The notes below the pieces were generated by a model. It was not told the origin of the DNA, ran no database searches, and saw only the letters and a list, made by a program, of their open reading frames with translations. The position numbers and the translations under genes were made by a program. Below, one piece after another: positions 44,723-54,872 of a stretch of DNA of 64,000 nucleotides; position 1 is the first letter of the stretch, and each line of letters opens with the position of its first letter. Source of the stretch: CAKZML01 sp963823435 (GTDB taxonomy: Bacteria > Pseudomonadota > Gammaproteobacteria > Steroidobacterales > BM003); contig CAWGLN010000013.1 in the NCBI GenBank assembly GCA_963823435.1, positions 1 through 64,000 on the forward strand, written 5' to 3'.

Positions 44723-45601
44723 TTACTCGTGTTTCGGACCGTCCCACACGCGTATGAGACCTTCCTGGGCCACCGACGCCACCAGTACTCCGTCCCGTGT
44801 GTAAACACTTCCTCTGGACAGGCCTCGCGCGCCCACCGCAACCGGGCTGTCACAGTCATACAGCAGCCATTGGTCCAGGCGGAAAGGCCTGTGCAACCAC
44901 ATCGCGTGATCCAGGCTGGCCATTTGTACATTGCCCTGCATAAAGGCCAGTCCATGGGGCAGGGTCGAGGTGGTCAGCAAATCATAGTCGGAGACATAGG
45001 CCATCAAGCCCAGGTGCAAGTTGGGATCATCGGGCAGTGCATCCACGGCCTTGAACCAGATCTGCTTGCGTGGCTCCCGTTGCTGCGGCGCCAGGTAATC
45101 GATGGGTTGCACGGGTCGGCAACTGAACGGTTTACGACTCCACAGATAGCGCCTGAGCTTCTCGGGCAGGTTGTCTTTCTCACCTGCGGCATAATCTTCG
45201 ATTTCCTTCAGTTTCTCGGGGCCGGGTACATCGGGCATTGTGCTTTGGTGTTCCACACCGGCTTCGGGTACCTGAAAGGACGCAGCAAGCGTAAAAATAT
45301 GACGTCCGTGCTGGATGGCCACAACCCGGCGGGATGAAAAACTGCGTCCGTCCCGGTTACGCTCCACCTCGTAGACGATGGGTGCGTTGAAATCGCCAGG
45401 GCGCAAAAAATAGGCATGCAGCGAATGCGCGGAACGGCCTTCAACCGTCGCGCAGGCGGCCATCAGCGCCTGGCCAAGCACCTGGCCTCCAAATACCCTG
45501 AGACTTCCTATATCGCGGCTTTCGCCCCTGAACAGATTTGTTTCCAGCCGTTCCAGGTCCAGGTGATCGATCAATTCTTGTAACAGCGGATTCACTAACA
45601 C
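44723..45601 (-). CDS. tesB: Acyl-CoA thioesterase II
   Basis: 292 residues, double hotdog fold. FGGQVLGQALMAA near residue 37, SLHAYFLRPGD, SLDHAMWLHRPFRLDQWLLYD (with the catalytic Asp) and GSVYTRDGVLVASVAQEGL. Cleaves medium- and long-chain acyl-CoA. ATG 45601, possibly co-transcribed with the M23 gene. Confidence 0.95.
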   Translation of the reverse strand: MLVNPLLQELIDHLDLERLETNLFRGESRDIGSLRVFGGQVLGQALMAACATVEGRSAHSLHAYFLRPGDFNAPIVYEVERNRDGRSFSSRRVVAIQHGRHIFTLAASFQVPEAGVEHQSTMPDVPGPEKLKEIEDYAAGEKDNLPEKLRRYLWSRKPFSCRPVQPIDYLAPQQREPRKQIWFKAVDALPDDPNLHLGLMAYVSDYDLLTTSTLPHGLAFMQGNVQMASLDHAMWLHRPFRLDQWLLYDCDSPVAVGARGLSRGSVYTRDGVLVASVAQEGLIRVWDGPKHE

Positions 45602-45800
45602 ACCCCGATAATCGCATTCGCTGTATTGTCCTCTGACCGGGCAGCCACGGCAAACTGGACCACCCGCACGACCATCGAAGAAAAAAGATGTGATAAAAGA
45701 TGTAATAAAACGGTACTAACAACAGACTAACAAAGTAGAGACCTGGCCTTTGCAGGCTGTTCCAACGAAGCCTGGCACGCTACGCCCACAGGATGCCCCT

Positions 45801-46748
45801 ATGCTGATCAGAAAAAAACCGGATATCGCCTCCTCGGAAATTACCGACAGTCGCCTGTACTTTGGGCGCAGGCGCTTCATGCGCAGCGCAGCCGGCCTGG
45901 TGCTGGGGTCTGCCCTTCCGTCCCGCCTGCTGGACGCTCGGCCGGCCGCCTTCAATAACATCATCCCCGGCCCCTACAGCACGGCTGAAGCCCCCAACAG
46001 CTACCAGGACATCACTACCTATAACAACTACTACGAGTTCGGCACCAGAAAAGAAGATCCTGTTGCGAATGCCCGGGAATTTGACCCCTGGCCCTGGTCC
46101 GTCACCATATCGGGCGAGGCCGAGAAGACCGGCAAGGTCAACCTGGAAGATATCCTGGCGCGTCATACGCTGGAAGATCGCATTTATCGGCTGCGCTGCG
46201 TGGAAGCCTGGTCCATGGTCATACCCTGGGTCGGATTCCCGCTGGGCAAGCTGCTAAAGGAATTTCAACCCACCTCAAAGGCAAAATACGTAGAGTTCGT
46301 CACCCTGCATGACCCCTCCAGGATGCCTGGCCAACGTGTGCCGGTTCTGCGCTGGCCCTACCGCGAGGGACTGCGTATCGACGAGGCCATGAATCCCCTG
46401 ACCATCCTGGCGGTGGGGCTTTATGGCGAGGTGCTGCCCAATCAAAACGGCGCACCGCTGCGTCTGGTGGTGCCCTGGAAATACGGCTTCAAAAGCATCA
46501 AGGCCATCACCGAGATTCGCTTCCGTGAGACCCCGCCGGTCAACAGCTGGAACCAGTCACAGCCGGAAGAGTATGGTTTCTATGCCAACGTGAATCCGGA
46601 TGTGGACCACCCGCGCTGGAGCCAGGCACGGGAGAGACGCATCGGCGCCGGACTGTTCGCATCCAAGCAAGAGACCCTGATGTTCAATGGCTATGCAGAA
46701 CAGGTGGCTTCGATGTATTCGGGCATGGACCTGGCACGAAATTTCTGA
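45801..46748 (+). CDS. msrP: Protein-methionine-sulfoxide reductase catalytic subunit MsrP
   Basis: 315 residues. Twin-arginine signal RRRFMRSAAG; molybdopterin-binding sulfite-oxidase fold with the Mo-ligand Cys in LRCVEAWSMVIPWVG, WPYREGLRIDEAMNPL, and C-terminal NSWNQSQPEEYGFYANVNP. Repairs oxidised methionine in periplasmic proteins with electrons from MsrQ. ATG 45801; stop two bases before msrQ. Confidence 0.96.
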   Translation: MLIRKKPDIASSEITDSRLYFGRRRFMRSAAGLVLGSALPSRLLDARPAAFNNIIPGPYSTAEAPNSYQDITTYNNYYEFGTRKEDPVANAREFDPWPWSVTISGEAEKTGKVNLEDILARHTLEDRIYRLRCVEAWSMVIPWVGFPLGKLLKEFQPTSKAKYVEFVTLHDPSRMPGQRVPVLRWPYREGLRIDEAMNPLTILAVGLYGEVLPNQNGAPLRLVVPWKYGFKSIKAITEIRFRETPPVNSWNQSQPEEYGFYANVNPDVDHPRWSQARERRIGAGLFASKQETLMFNGYAEQVASMYSGMDLARNF

Positions 46749-46750
46749 AG

Positions 46751-47401
46751 ATGTGGCTCAAGCCGGTCAACACCCTGTTGCTCAGACGCAGGCTGATCAA
46801 GCCGCTGGTATTCATCTTGTGCTGCCTGCCATGGCTGACCCTGGTCCTGGGCGCTTTTGGCCTGGCAGGGTTCAAGCTTGGCGCCAACCCGGTGGAAATG
46901 TTGCTGCATACCTGTGGCAAGTGGGCCCTCAACCTGCTCCTCATCACCTTGTGCGTGACCCCACTGGCACATTTTTCCGGCTGGCGGGCCTTGTTCGCCT
47001 ATCGACGCATGCTCGGGCTGTTCGCCTTTGCCTATGCCTGCACCCACCTGGCGGTCTACCTGCTGCTGGACCAGAGCCTGCTGTGGTCGGCCATCGGCGA
47101 GGACATACTCAAGCGCCCCTATATCACCCTGGGATTTAGCGCCTGGCTGTTATTGCTGCCCCTGGCACTGACTTCGACCCAGGGCATGATACGGCGCCTG
47201 GGCAAGCGCTGGAACCTGCTACACCGATTGATCTACCCGATAACGATCCTGGCTGTGTGGCATTTCTACTGGCAGGTAAAAGAGGATATCAGGGAGCCCC
47301 TGGTTTACGCGGTTGCACTGACCCTGCTTCTGGGGTGGCGCCTGCTAAAGTGGCGGTCCAGAAGGACCGCCTCCGCCAGGGCAAACACGACGCCGGGCTA
47401 G
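46751..47401 (+). CDS. msrQ: MsrQ heme-binding membrane subunit
   Basis: 216 residues with about six helices. Heme-ligand His in MLLHTCGKWALN, YACTHLAVYLL and WNLLHRLIYPITILAVWHF. Gives quinol-derived electrons to MsrP. Its stop overlaps the stop of the convergent ispA gene by 4 bases. Confidence 0.95.
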   Translation: MWLKPVNTLLLRRRLIKPLVFILCCLPWLTLVLGAFGLAGFKLGANPVEMLLHTCGKWALNLLLITLCVTPLAHFSGWRALFAYRRMLGLFAFAYACTHLAVYLLLDQSLLWSAIGEDILKRPYITLGFSAWLLLLPLALTSTQGMIRRLGKRWNLLHRLIYPITILAVWHFYWQVKEDIREPLVYAVALTLLLGWRLLKWRSRRTASARANTTPG

Positions 47402-48354
47402 AAATCGCGTTTGATCACGTATTGGGACAACCATCGCAACCCTTCAGCGGCCACACCCTGGCGATCCAGCACTTCCAGTGCCTGCTGGTACAACTCCTCA
47501 CAACGGGTCTTGGCCTGGTCCATGCCGAACAGCGCCGGATAGGTGGCCTTGCCGTGTGCGCGGTCCGAACCCTGCGGCTTGCCAATGACCGCGGTTTCAC
47601 CCTCCTCATCCAGGACATCGTCCTTGATCTGGAATGCCAGTCCCATGGCCCGGGAATACCGGTCGTACTCCCGCATGGTTTCATCATCCACCCCGGCGCA
47701 CAGGCAGGCGCCAAGAATGCTGGCGCGGATCAGACGGCCGGTCTTCATGGCGAACATGGTTTCCAGGTCTTCACGACCCAGGCTGACGCCCTCGGCTGCG
47801 AGATCCATGGCCTGCCCACCGGTCATACCCATGGAACCGGCGGCATCGGCAATCAGGTCGATAAGCGCCACTTGCAGGTCCGCTTTGCCGGCCAGGGCCG
47901 GGCTGCGCGTGATCAGGTGGAAAGCCTGCATTTGCAGCGCGTCACCGGCAAGGATTGCCACCGCCTCACCAAAGGCCACGTGCGCTGTGGGCATACCCCT
48001 GCGCAGGTCGTCATCATCCATGGCCGGCAGATCATCATGGACCAGGGAGAATGCATGGATCATCTCGATACAGGCGGCGGGGGCATCCACCATGGCCGGG
48101 TCCACACCCAGGGCCTCGGCAGTGGCATAACAAAACAGCGGCCGAATACGTTTTCCGCCGTTTAACACCGCATAACGCATGGCCTGGTGCAGGGGCTTTG
48201 GGGAGATTTCATCGGTGGGCAGCGCCTCATCCATACAACGCTCAATGCGTTGCTGGTAAAGAGCCATGCGATGGGCAAAGGTCTGCCCCTCGAATGCACT
48301 GTATTCACTCACTGAGAATTCCCGCGTTGCGTCTGAAAGACCCGGCGTGGGCAT
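47398..48354 (-). CDS. ispA: Polyprenyl diphosphate synthase (IspA-type)
   Basis: 318 residues. First Asp-rich motif DDLPAMDDDDLRRG, second DDVLDEEGETAVIGK, plus GGKRIRPLFCYATAEAL. The residues before the first motif (IEMIHAFSLVHDD) resemble FPP or GPP synthases. It condenses IPP with DMAPP or GPP. Its 85-base intergenic space to the divergent mvaD makes this a mevalonate-pathway neighbourhood, unlike the usual xseB-ispA-dxs setting. ATG 48354. Confidence 0.95.
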   Translation of the reverse strand: MPTPGLSDATREFSVSEYSAFEGQTFAHRMALYQQRIERCMDEALPTDEISPKPLHQAMRYAVLNGGKRIRPLFCYATAEALGVDPAMVDAPAACIEMIHAFSLVHDDLPAMDDDDLRRGMPTAHVAFGEAVAILAGDALQMQAFHLITRSPALAGKADLQVALIDLIADAAGSMGMTGGQAMDLAAEGVSLGREDLETMFAMKTGRLIRASILGACLCAGVDDETMREYDRYSRAMGLAFQIKDDVLDEEGETAVIGKPQGSDRAHGKATYPALFGMDQAKTRCEELYQQALEVLDRQGVAAEGLRWLSQYVIKRDF

Positions 48355-48439
48355 GATACTACAGGGATCCCGCGTCGACGTAACACGCCGGGCAAGGTAT
48401 GGTTTACATCTTTCCGCAGCACGGTGAGTGTAGTCAGCA

Positions 48440-49415
48440 ATGCAGGCAAGCGCGCAGGCCCAGCCGAACATCGCCCTGGTCAAGTACTGGGGAAAGAAAG
48501 ATATCGTACAGAACCTGCCGGCGACAGGTTCCATTTCCATCACGCTGGACGCGCCACGTACGCGGACCAGGGTGAGTTTTTCAGAAGACCTGGCGCAGGA
48601 TCAGTTCCTGCTGAACGGTAAACCCGAGGCGGCCATGCTGAACCGGGTCTCCGCCTGCCTGGACAATCTTCGTGCACTGGCCGATTGCCCCTTGCGCGCC
48701 AGGATCGACAGTGACAACGATTTCCCCACGGGTGCCGGCCTGGCCTCGTCGGCCTCCGGATTTGCCGCCCTGGTCGTGGCCGGCGCCTCGGCCCTGGGTC
48801 TTGACCTGGATACCCAGCAACTTGCCGACCTCGCGCGACGTGGCTCCGGATCGGCGGCCCGCTCCCTGCTCGGTGGCTTTGTCGAATTGTCGCTAGCCGA
48901 TCCTGACGGACAAAGTACCCCGGTACGCAGCCTCTGTGCCGCACATGAATGGCCCCTCTCGGTAGCCATCGCCATTACCTCGTCGTCGGCAAAGTCCGTG
49001 AGGTTCCACCGAGGGCATGGAGCGTAGTCGCCTCACCTCACCCTTCTACCCTGCCTGGGTCGACAGCTCACACGATGATCTTGCCCGCGCCAGGCAGGCC
49101 ATCAGCGACAGGGATTTCATGGCACTGGCCCGGGTCAGCGAGTACAGCTGTCTGAAAATGCACGGCCTGGCCATGGCTTCCGAGCCCGGCCTGTTGTATT
49201 TCAACGCCGCCACAGTGGCATGCCTGCTGAGGATCAGGACCCTGCGTACGCAGGGCGTGCCGGTGTTTTTCACGGTGGATGCAGGCCCACAGGTCAAGGC
49301 AGTGTGTCTGCCCGAGGCCCTGGAGCAGGTCTGCAAGGCGCTGGCTGGGGTGGCGGGTGTAGAAAGAGTCATTCGTTGCGGACTGGGCGCCGGAGCCCGG
49401 CTGGACAAGGAGTAA
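48440..49415 (+). CDS. mvaD: Diphosphomevalonate decarboxylase, one frameshift
   Basis: About 325 residues when corrected. GHMP-kinase fold; substrate motif QPNIALVKYWGKKD, ATP loop FPTGAGLASSASGFAAL, and SGSAARSLLGGFVEL. The frame breaks near 49003, where one surplus G precedes STEGMERSRLTSPFYPAWV; the rest reads to TAA 49413-49415 ending GLGAGARLDKE. Converts mevalonate 5-diphosphate to IPP. First gene of the plus-strand isoprenoid block, 6 bases from mvaK2. Confidence 0.93.
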
Positions 49416-49420
49416 GTCCA

Positions 49421-50458
49421 ATGGAAGTCAGCGCGCCTGGCAAACTTATCCTGGCCGGCGAGTACGCCGTACTGGACGGCGCCCCCGGCCTGGTAATGGC
49501 AGTAGACAGGCGGGCCCGGGTTAGCATGGAGCCATCGCCTGATGAGCGCTGGCACGTCACCTCAGTACAGGATCGCACCCGCAAAGGCAGTTTCACATTC
49601 ACCAGGGATGGGTATCCGGAGTGGCGCAGCCGGTCGGATCAACGGATCTTCGCCCTGGTTGACACCGTAATAAGCAACCTGGATCTCCTTTCACTGGCAA
49701 GCTTGCCCGCGTTTACCCTGGTCCTGGATACCACTGAATTCTATGCATCGAGTGGCGACCAGAAGCTGGGGCTGGGATCGAGCGCAGCGCTGACCGTCGC
49801 CTTGACCGATGCGCTCGAACGCTGGGCGGGCAAGATAGCGCTGGACGACCGCCAACAGCTGGCCCACCTGGTAGTTGTACATAGCGCATTCCAGGGGGAC
49901 AGGGGTAGCGGGATAGACCTGGCTGCAAGCCTGGTTGGCGGTGTGCTGGAGTTCTGTCGCCGGCCCGGCGCCTATCGCGCCAGCCTGGTCTCCAGGGAAA
50001 TGCCACCGGGAATTCTGTTCAAGACTGTCTGGACCGGCCGGCCGGCCTCTACCCCGGACATGCTGAATTCACTCGAAATCGCGGCCCGTGCCAATCCCCG
50101 GGACTGGCAGAAGATAAAAGACCAACTGGGCAAGGGCGCCAGGCGTGCATGCGAGGCCATGCAGGCTGGCGATGCAAACTTGCTGCTCGCGGCCATAAGC
50201 GCCTATGGCGAGGATCTCCGCCGATTACAGGAATTCTCCGGTATCCCTGTCTTCACACCCGAGCATGAGCAACTGGCCGAACAGGCGGCGGGTCTTGGCC
50301 TGGTGTACAAGCCATCGGGTGCGGGGGGTGGGGATATGGGCCTGGCCCTGGGTACTGACCCTGCTACGCTCACGCAGTTTTGCCAACAGGCTGAGCAACT
50401 CGGGTTCCATTGCCCCGATCTGAACATAGAACCCACGGGGTTGACCGGGCATAACTAG
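49421..50458 (+). CDS. mvaK2: Phosphomevalonate kinase
   Basis: 345 residues, GHMP fold of the bacterial type. Start SAPGKLILAGEYAVLDG, ATP loop KLGLGSSAALTVAL, GDRGSGIDLAASLVGG, and terminal KPSGAGGGDMGLAL. Phosphorylates mevalonate 5-phosphate. ATG 49421 has AAGGAG overlapping the mvaD stop, so the two are translationally close. The gene is intact. Confidence 0.93.
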   Translation: MEVSAPGKLILAGEYAVLDGAPGLVMAVDRRARVSMEPSPDERWHVTSVQDRTRKGSFTFTRDGYPEWRSRSDQRIFALVDTVISNLDLLSLASLPAFTLVLDTTEFYASSGDQKLGLGSSAALTVALTDALERWAGKIALDDRQQLAHLVVVHSAFQGDRGSGIDLAASLVGGVLEFCRRPGAYRASLVSREMPPGILFKTVWTGRPASTPDMLNSLEIAARANPRDWQKIKDQLGKGARRACEAMQAGDANLLLAAISAYGEDLRRLQEFSGIPVFTPEHEQLAEQAAGLGLVYKPSGAGGGDMGLALGTDPATLTQFCQQAEQLGFHCPDLNIEPTGLTGHN

Positions 50459-50479
50459 GGAACCCCTGGGCGGTTCCGT

Positions 50480-50620
50480 GCGAAGTGAATTGTGAGCGAA
50501 AAACCCGGATTCAAGACGCTATCTTGCGTGCATGTGCGCCTGGCTCGCGAAGATCGGCAACACAGAAGATGGCGTTTTTGGACGCCAGACACGAGTTCGT
50601 GAATAAATCAGAGATTCCCG
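50480..50620. repeat. Diverged third copy of the ~150-bp intergenic repeat
   Basis: Shares GAAGTGAATTGTGAGCGAAA, ATTCAAGACGC, GCGAAGATCGGCAACACAG, CACGAGTTCGTGAAT and AATCAGAGATTCCC with the copies at 9221-9532, in the same order. Inner GGCGTTTTTGGACGCC can form a hairpin. It splits the isoprenoid operon between mvaK2 and mvaA-mvaK1. Confidence 0.7.
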
Positions 50621-50735
50621 GACTTTGGCCTTGGAAAACCTGACGTTACACGCGACAATACGCTGTTCTGGACGGCCCTGGATGTTGCGGGCAATCTGGA
50701 GCCTGCCAAGACTTTAATGTGGATAGCCGGATTTT

Positions 50736-53013
50736 ATGTCGTCGAATACCAAATCGCCCGATAACAAGACCGATTCCGCAATACCGGCCTTTTACAAGCT
50801 GTCGGTTCCGGAGCGCGTCCGCGCAATAAGGGACAAGGGATTTCTTAATTCCCAGGATTTCAAATCGCTGCTAAGCGGCGAGCACACACTTAGTCTGCAA
50901 AATGCCGATCGAATGATCGAGAACGTGGTGGGCGTCCTCGGCCTGCCCGTCGGTCTGGCCCCGAACTTTCGGATCAATGGCAAGGACTATGTCGTCCCGC
51001 TCGCGGTCGAGGAACCGTCCATCGTGGCGGCGTTAAGCGCGGCGGCGAAAATCGCCCGCAAGGCCGGCGGTTACAAGGTTGAAAGCACCGATCCCTTGCT
51101 GATTGGACAGATCCAGGTGGTGGATGTCCCCCACACCTCACGCGCCAAGCTCAAATTACTGGAGCGCAAGCAGGAAGTCCTCAACCTGGCCAACAGCCTG
51201 CATCCGCGCATGGTGGCGCGCGGCGGCGGCGCCAAAGACCTGGAAGTCATCCTGCACCCCGCCAGCGACTCCAACATGGAAATGTTGGTGGTGCATCTGC
51301 TGGTGGACACCCGGGATGCCATGGGCGCCAACCTGGTGAATACCATGTGCGAGGGCGTGGCTTCGCTGATTGAAGGTATTTCCGGCGGCAGGGTTTTCCT
51401 GCGCATACTCTCGAATTTGACCGACCGCGCCCTGATTAAAGGCAGCGTGTGTATTCCTCCCGGTCTGCTTGCCGGACGGGGCTTCGAAGGGGAGTCGGTG
51501 CGTGACGGCATCATCATTGCCAGCCAGTTTGCTGCAATCGATCCGTATCGTGCCGCCACCCATAACAAGGGCATCATGAACGGCGTGGATGCCGTGGCGC
51601 TTGCGACCGGTAACGACTGGCGTGCAATTGAAGCCGCCGCCCACGCGTATGCCGCCCGCGGTTCACGCTACACCTCTCTAACCCGCTGGTATGCCGATTC
51701 CGATGGCAACCTGGTCGGTGAAATCGATATGCCCATGAAAGTGGGCATCGTGGGAGGCCCCTTGCAGACCAATCCCACCGTGGCCTTGAACTTGCGCATG
51801 CTCAATGTGAGCCGCGCCACCGAGCTTGCGGAAGTCATGGGTATAGTCGGTCTGGCCCAGAACTTCTCGGCGCTGCGCGCCCTGGCCACTGACGGTATTC
51901 AGCAGGGCCACATGACCTTGCATGCCCGCTCTGTGGCTACCGCCGCGGGCGCGACACCGGACATATTTCCGGTGGTCGTAGACCGCCTGGTCGAGAGTGG
52001 TGAAATCAAGATCTGGAAGGCCCAGGAAATAATCAAGGGCTTGTCCGCTCCCATGGCCGCGGAAGATCCCAGCCAGGCGGAACTGGCACACCTGGACCTG
52101 GCGGCAGGGCACGGCAAGATCATCCTGCTGGGCGAGCACGCCGTGGTGTATGGCAGCCATGCCATCGCCGCAGCCGTGCCACTGGCGGTACGCGCACGGG
52201 TGCAGGACGGCGAGGACGGTGTCCAGTTGATCGTCCCACGCTGGGGCGTGGAGCAACGCCTGCACCGCGATGCTGACAAGCGGCAGTCTTTCGAACGCCC
52301 CGCCGGCGTTATTCTCGAAAAGCTGGGCTTGCTGGAAAAACCCATGCGCATCGAGGTGTACTCGGATATCCCGCGGGCCATGGGTCTGGGTGGTTCGGCA
52401 GCGGTGGCCGTGGCCATTATCCGCGCGCTGGACAGGCATTACGACCTGGCCTTGAGCGACGACGAAGTAAACGATCTTGCCTTCGAATGCGAACGGGTAG
52501 CCCATGGAACACCCTCGGGCGTGGACAACACGGTTGCGACCTTTGGCAAGGCCATGGTCTACCAGCGCAACCGCAGCCCGACGTTCACCGATCTGGAGAT
52601 CGGTGCGCCCATGCGCTTCGTCATCGGCATGACCGGCATTGAAAGCCTGACTGCGGGAATGGTTGCGCGGGTGCGCAAGGCCTGGGAGAACAACAAGCGG
52701 GTTTACAACCGTGTGTTCAAGGGTGTCGACGGCCTCACCCTGCAGGCCATAGATGCCATACGCAAGGGCGACCTTGAGCAACTGGGCGACCTGATGAATG
52801 TCTGTCAGGGTTTGCTCAACAGCCTGCGGGTGTCCAGCTGGGAACTCGAGGAACTCGATTCACCTGGCTCGTGATAACGGCGCACTGGGCGCGAAACTCA
52901 CGGGCGGCGGTGGCGGTGGTTCCATGATCGCGCTGTGTACCGATAACAGTGAGAAAGTGATCCAGGCAATACGCGCGGCCGGGTACCAGGCCACCGAAGT
53001 CGTGGTCGAGTAA
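50736..53013 (+). CDS. Fused HMG-CoA reductase - mevalonate kinase, one frameshift
   Basis: About 758 residues in one reading frame. Residues 1-436 are a class II HMG-CoA reductase: LAVEEPSIVAALS, DTRDAMGANLVNTMCEG, ATHNKGIMNGVDAVALATGND, and catalytic His in GHMTLHARS. A ~20-residue linker (SAPMAAEDPSQAELAHLDLA) leads at about 457 into mevalonate kinase: GKIILLGEHAVVYGSHAIAA, DIPRAMGLGGSAAVAV, GTPSGVDNT and C-terminal LTGGGGGGSMIAL. The frame crosses the domain junction unbroken. The only break, one surplus base near 52858, falls inside the kinase. ATG 50736. An internal ATG at about 52052 could in principle restart the kinase alone. The protein would turn HMG-CoA into mevalonate 5-phosphate in two steps. 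HMG-CoA synthase is not nearby. Confidence 0.92.
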
Positions 53014-53017
53014 TTCG

Positions 53018-53636
53018 ATGCCGGAACACGAGATCGTTTCAGCGAATCAGAAAACCTGATCCTGGTTGACCAGCAGGACCGGGAGATCGGGCACGCTGGA
53101 CAAGGCCGCCTGCCACGATGGGCAAGGCATACTTCATCGCGCTTTCTCGTTGTTTATTTTTAATTCGAAAGGCGAATTGTTGCTGCAAAAGCGCAGCTCG
53201 CAAAAACGTCTCTGGGGTGGATACTGGTCGAACAGCTGCTGCAGCCATCCGCGCGAGGGCGAGGACATGCCGACAGCGACAAGCCGGCGCCTGCTGCAGG
53301 AACTGGGCCTACATTGCGCCCTGCACTTCCTGTACAAGTTCGAATACCAGGCCAATTTTGGTGATCAGGGATCGGAGCACGAACTGTGCTCGGTTTACCT
53401 TGGACGTAGCGATGAGACCGTGGTCGCCAATCTCAACGAAGTCGAGGATTGGCGTTTTGTCGAACCCGCGCAACTGGAACAGGAAATGCAGCGAGCAGAC
53501 CGAGCCATTCACTCCCTGGTTCAAGATGGAGTGGCAGGAAGTCCGAAAGCTGCTACCGCGACGTGCTTGGGCTGGAGACAAGGGTCTTAGGGCCGCAACT
53601 GCCCTTTGCCGCGAACCACGTATTTGTAACTGGTAA
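53018..53636 (+). CDS. idi: Isopentenyl-diphosphate isomerase, type 1, three indels
   Basis: NUDIX-fold isomerase converting IPP to DMAPP. ATG 53018, 4 bases after the fusion gene. Reading corrected for a missing base near 53052, a surplus base near 53092 and a surplus base near 53490. It gives LILVDQQDREIG, TLDKAACHDGQGILHRAFSL, WGGYWSNSCCSHPREGED with catalytic Cys, the Glu of EHELCSVYLG, and FTPWFKMEWQEV near the end. The stop is 53636 in the last frame (overlapping proA) or 53590 in the middle one. Last gene of the isoprenoid block. Confidence 0.88.
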
Positions 53637-54867
53637 GTTGCTCAACCCCGACCGGCCCACGCGCGTGCAGGCGACCGGTCGCGATACCCACCTCGGCACC
53701 CATACCAAATTCGCCTCCATCGGCAAACTGGGTGGACGCATTGTGCATGACGATGGCGCTGTCCACGGCGGCGAGAAAGCGCTCGGCAATCGCCGTGTCG
53801 CGGGCAATAACCGATTCGGTATGCCCCGTGCCATAACGCTGGATATGGGTGATGGCGCCGTCCACGCCGTCAACCATGGCTGCGGAGATAATCGGGGCCA
53901 GGTATTCAGTTGACCAATCCTGCTCGGTGGCCGGGGGAAATTCAGGATAGCGCTCGCGCAAGTCCTGGTCGGCACGAATTTCGCAGCCCGCCTCGATCAG
54001 CCCAGCCAGCAATTCGGCCAGCAACTCCGGATCTGCCTGACGGTCCAGCAACAGGGTCTCGGCAGCGCCGCAAATTCCGGTACGCCGCATCTTGGAGTTG
54101 ACCACGATCTTCCTGGCCACGACGGGATCCGCAGATGCGTCCACATACACGTGGCAAATGCCCTCCAGATGCCCCAGTACCGGGACCCTGGCCTCGCGCT
54201 CGACCCTGGCCACCAGGCCCTTGCCGCCCCGGGGAACCAGCACATCGAGGTATTGCGTCATGTTGGCCAACAGGTAACCCACGGCATCGCGATCAGTGGT
54301 GGGGACCATCTGGATGGCGTCCGCAGGCAGTCCGGCCGTCTCCAGACCCCGGGCGAGGCAAGCGTGTATCGCCCCGCTGGAATGGAAACTCTCGGAACCA
54401 CCCCTGAGGATGACGGCGTTACCGGCCTTAAGACACAGGGCACCGGCATCGGCGGTCACATTGGGCCGGCTTTCGTAAATGATGCCTATCACGCCCAGGG
54501 GTACGCTCACCCGCTGAATACACAGGCCGTTGGGTGGAACCCATTCGGCGAGTACCTTGCCAACCGGGTCGGGTAGACCGACGATACTCTCCAGACCCCG
54601 GGCCATGGCCTCCACCCGTCCCGGGTCCAGCATCAGCCGGTCCAGCAATGCGTCGGACAGGCCGCGCTCTCGCGCCTCGTGCATGTCCCTGGCGTTGGCC
54701 GCGAGGATTTCAGGCAGGCGCTGCCGGAGACAGTCCGCGGCCCCCGACAAGGCCTGGTTTTTTTGGTGCTCACCGGCACCGGCCAATACCCGGGCCGCCT
54801 GCCTGGCGCGCATCCCGAGCTGGTCCATGGTACGGGCAAGGTCATCGTAATCTGTTGTCACACCCAT
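53587..54867 (-). CDS. proA: Glutamate-5-semialdehyde dehydrogenase (gamma-glutamyl phosphate reductase)
   Basis: 426 residues, intact. NADPH-dependent second step of proline synthesis. VPLGVIGIIYESRPNVTADA, GNAVILRGGSESFHS, catalytic Cys in RRTGICGAAETLL, and terminal GRLHARGPVGVEQLTSYKY. ATG 54867. Lies 5 bases after proB, an operon. Confidence 0.96.
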   Translation of the reverse strand: MGVTTDYDDLARTMDQLGMRARQAARVLAGAGEHQKNQALSGAADCLRQRLPEILAANARDMHEARERGLSDALLDRLMLDPGRVEAMARGLESIVGLPDPVGKVLAEWVPPNGLCIQRVSVPLGVIGIIYESRPNVTADAGALCLKAGNAVILRGGSESFHSSGAIHACLARGLETAGLPADAIQMVPTTDRDAVGYLLANMTQYLDVLVPRGGKGLVARVEREARVPVLGHLEGICHVYVDASADPVVARKIVVNSKMRRTGICGAAETLLLDRQADPELLAELLAGLIEAGCEIRADQDLRERYPEFPPATEQDWSTEYLAPIISAAMVDGVDGAITHIQRYGTGHTESVIARDTAIAERFLAAVDSAIVMHNASTQFADGGEFGMGAEVGIATGRLHARGPVGVEQLTSYKYVVRGKGQLRP

Positions 54868-54872
54868 GGGGT

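Noticed and set aside
52852..52866. The break in the HMGR-MVK gene as natural separation of two proteins
   Set aside because: It lies inside the kinase domain, 250 residues past the domain junction, so it does not separate the two activities.
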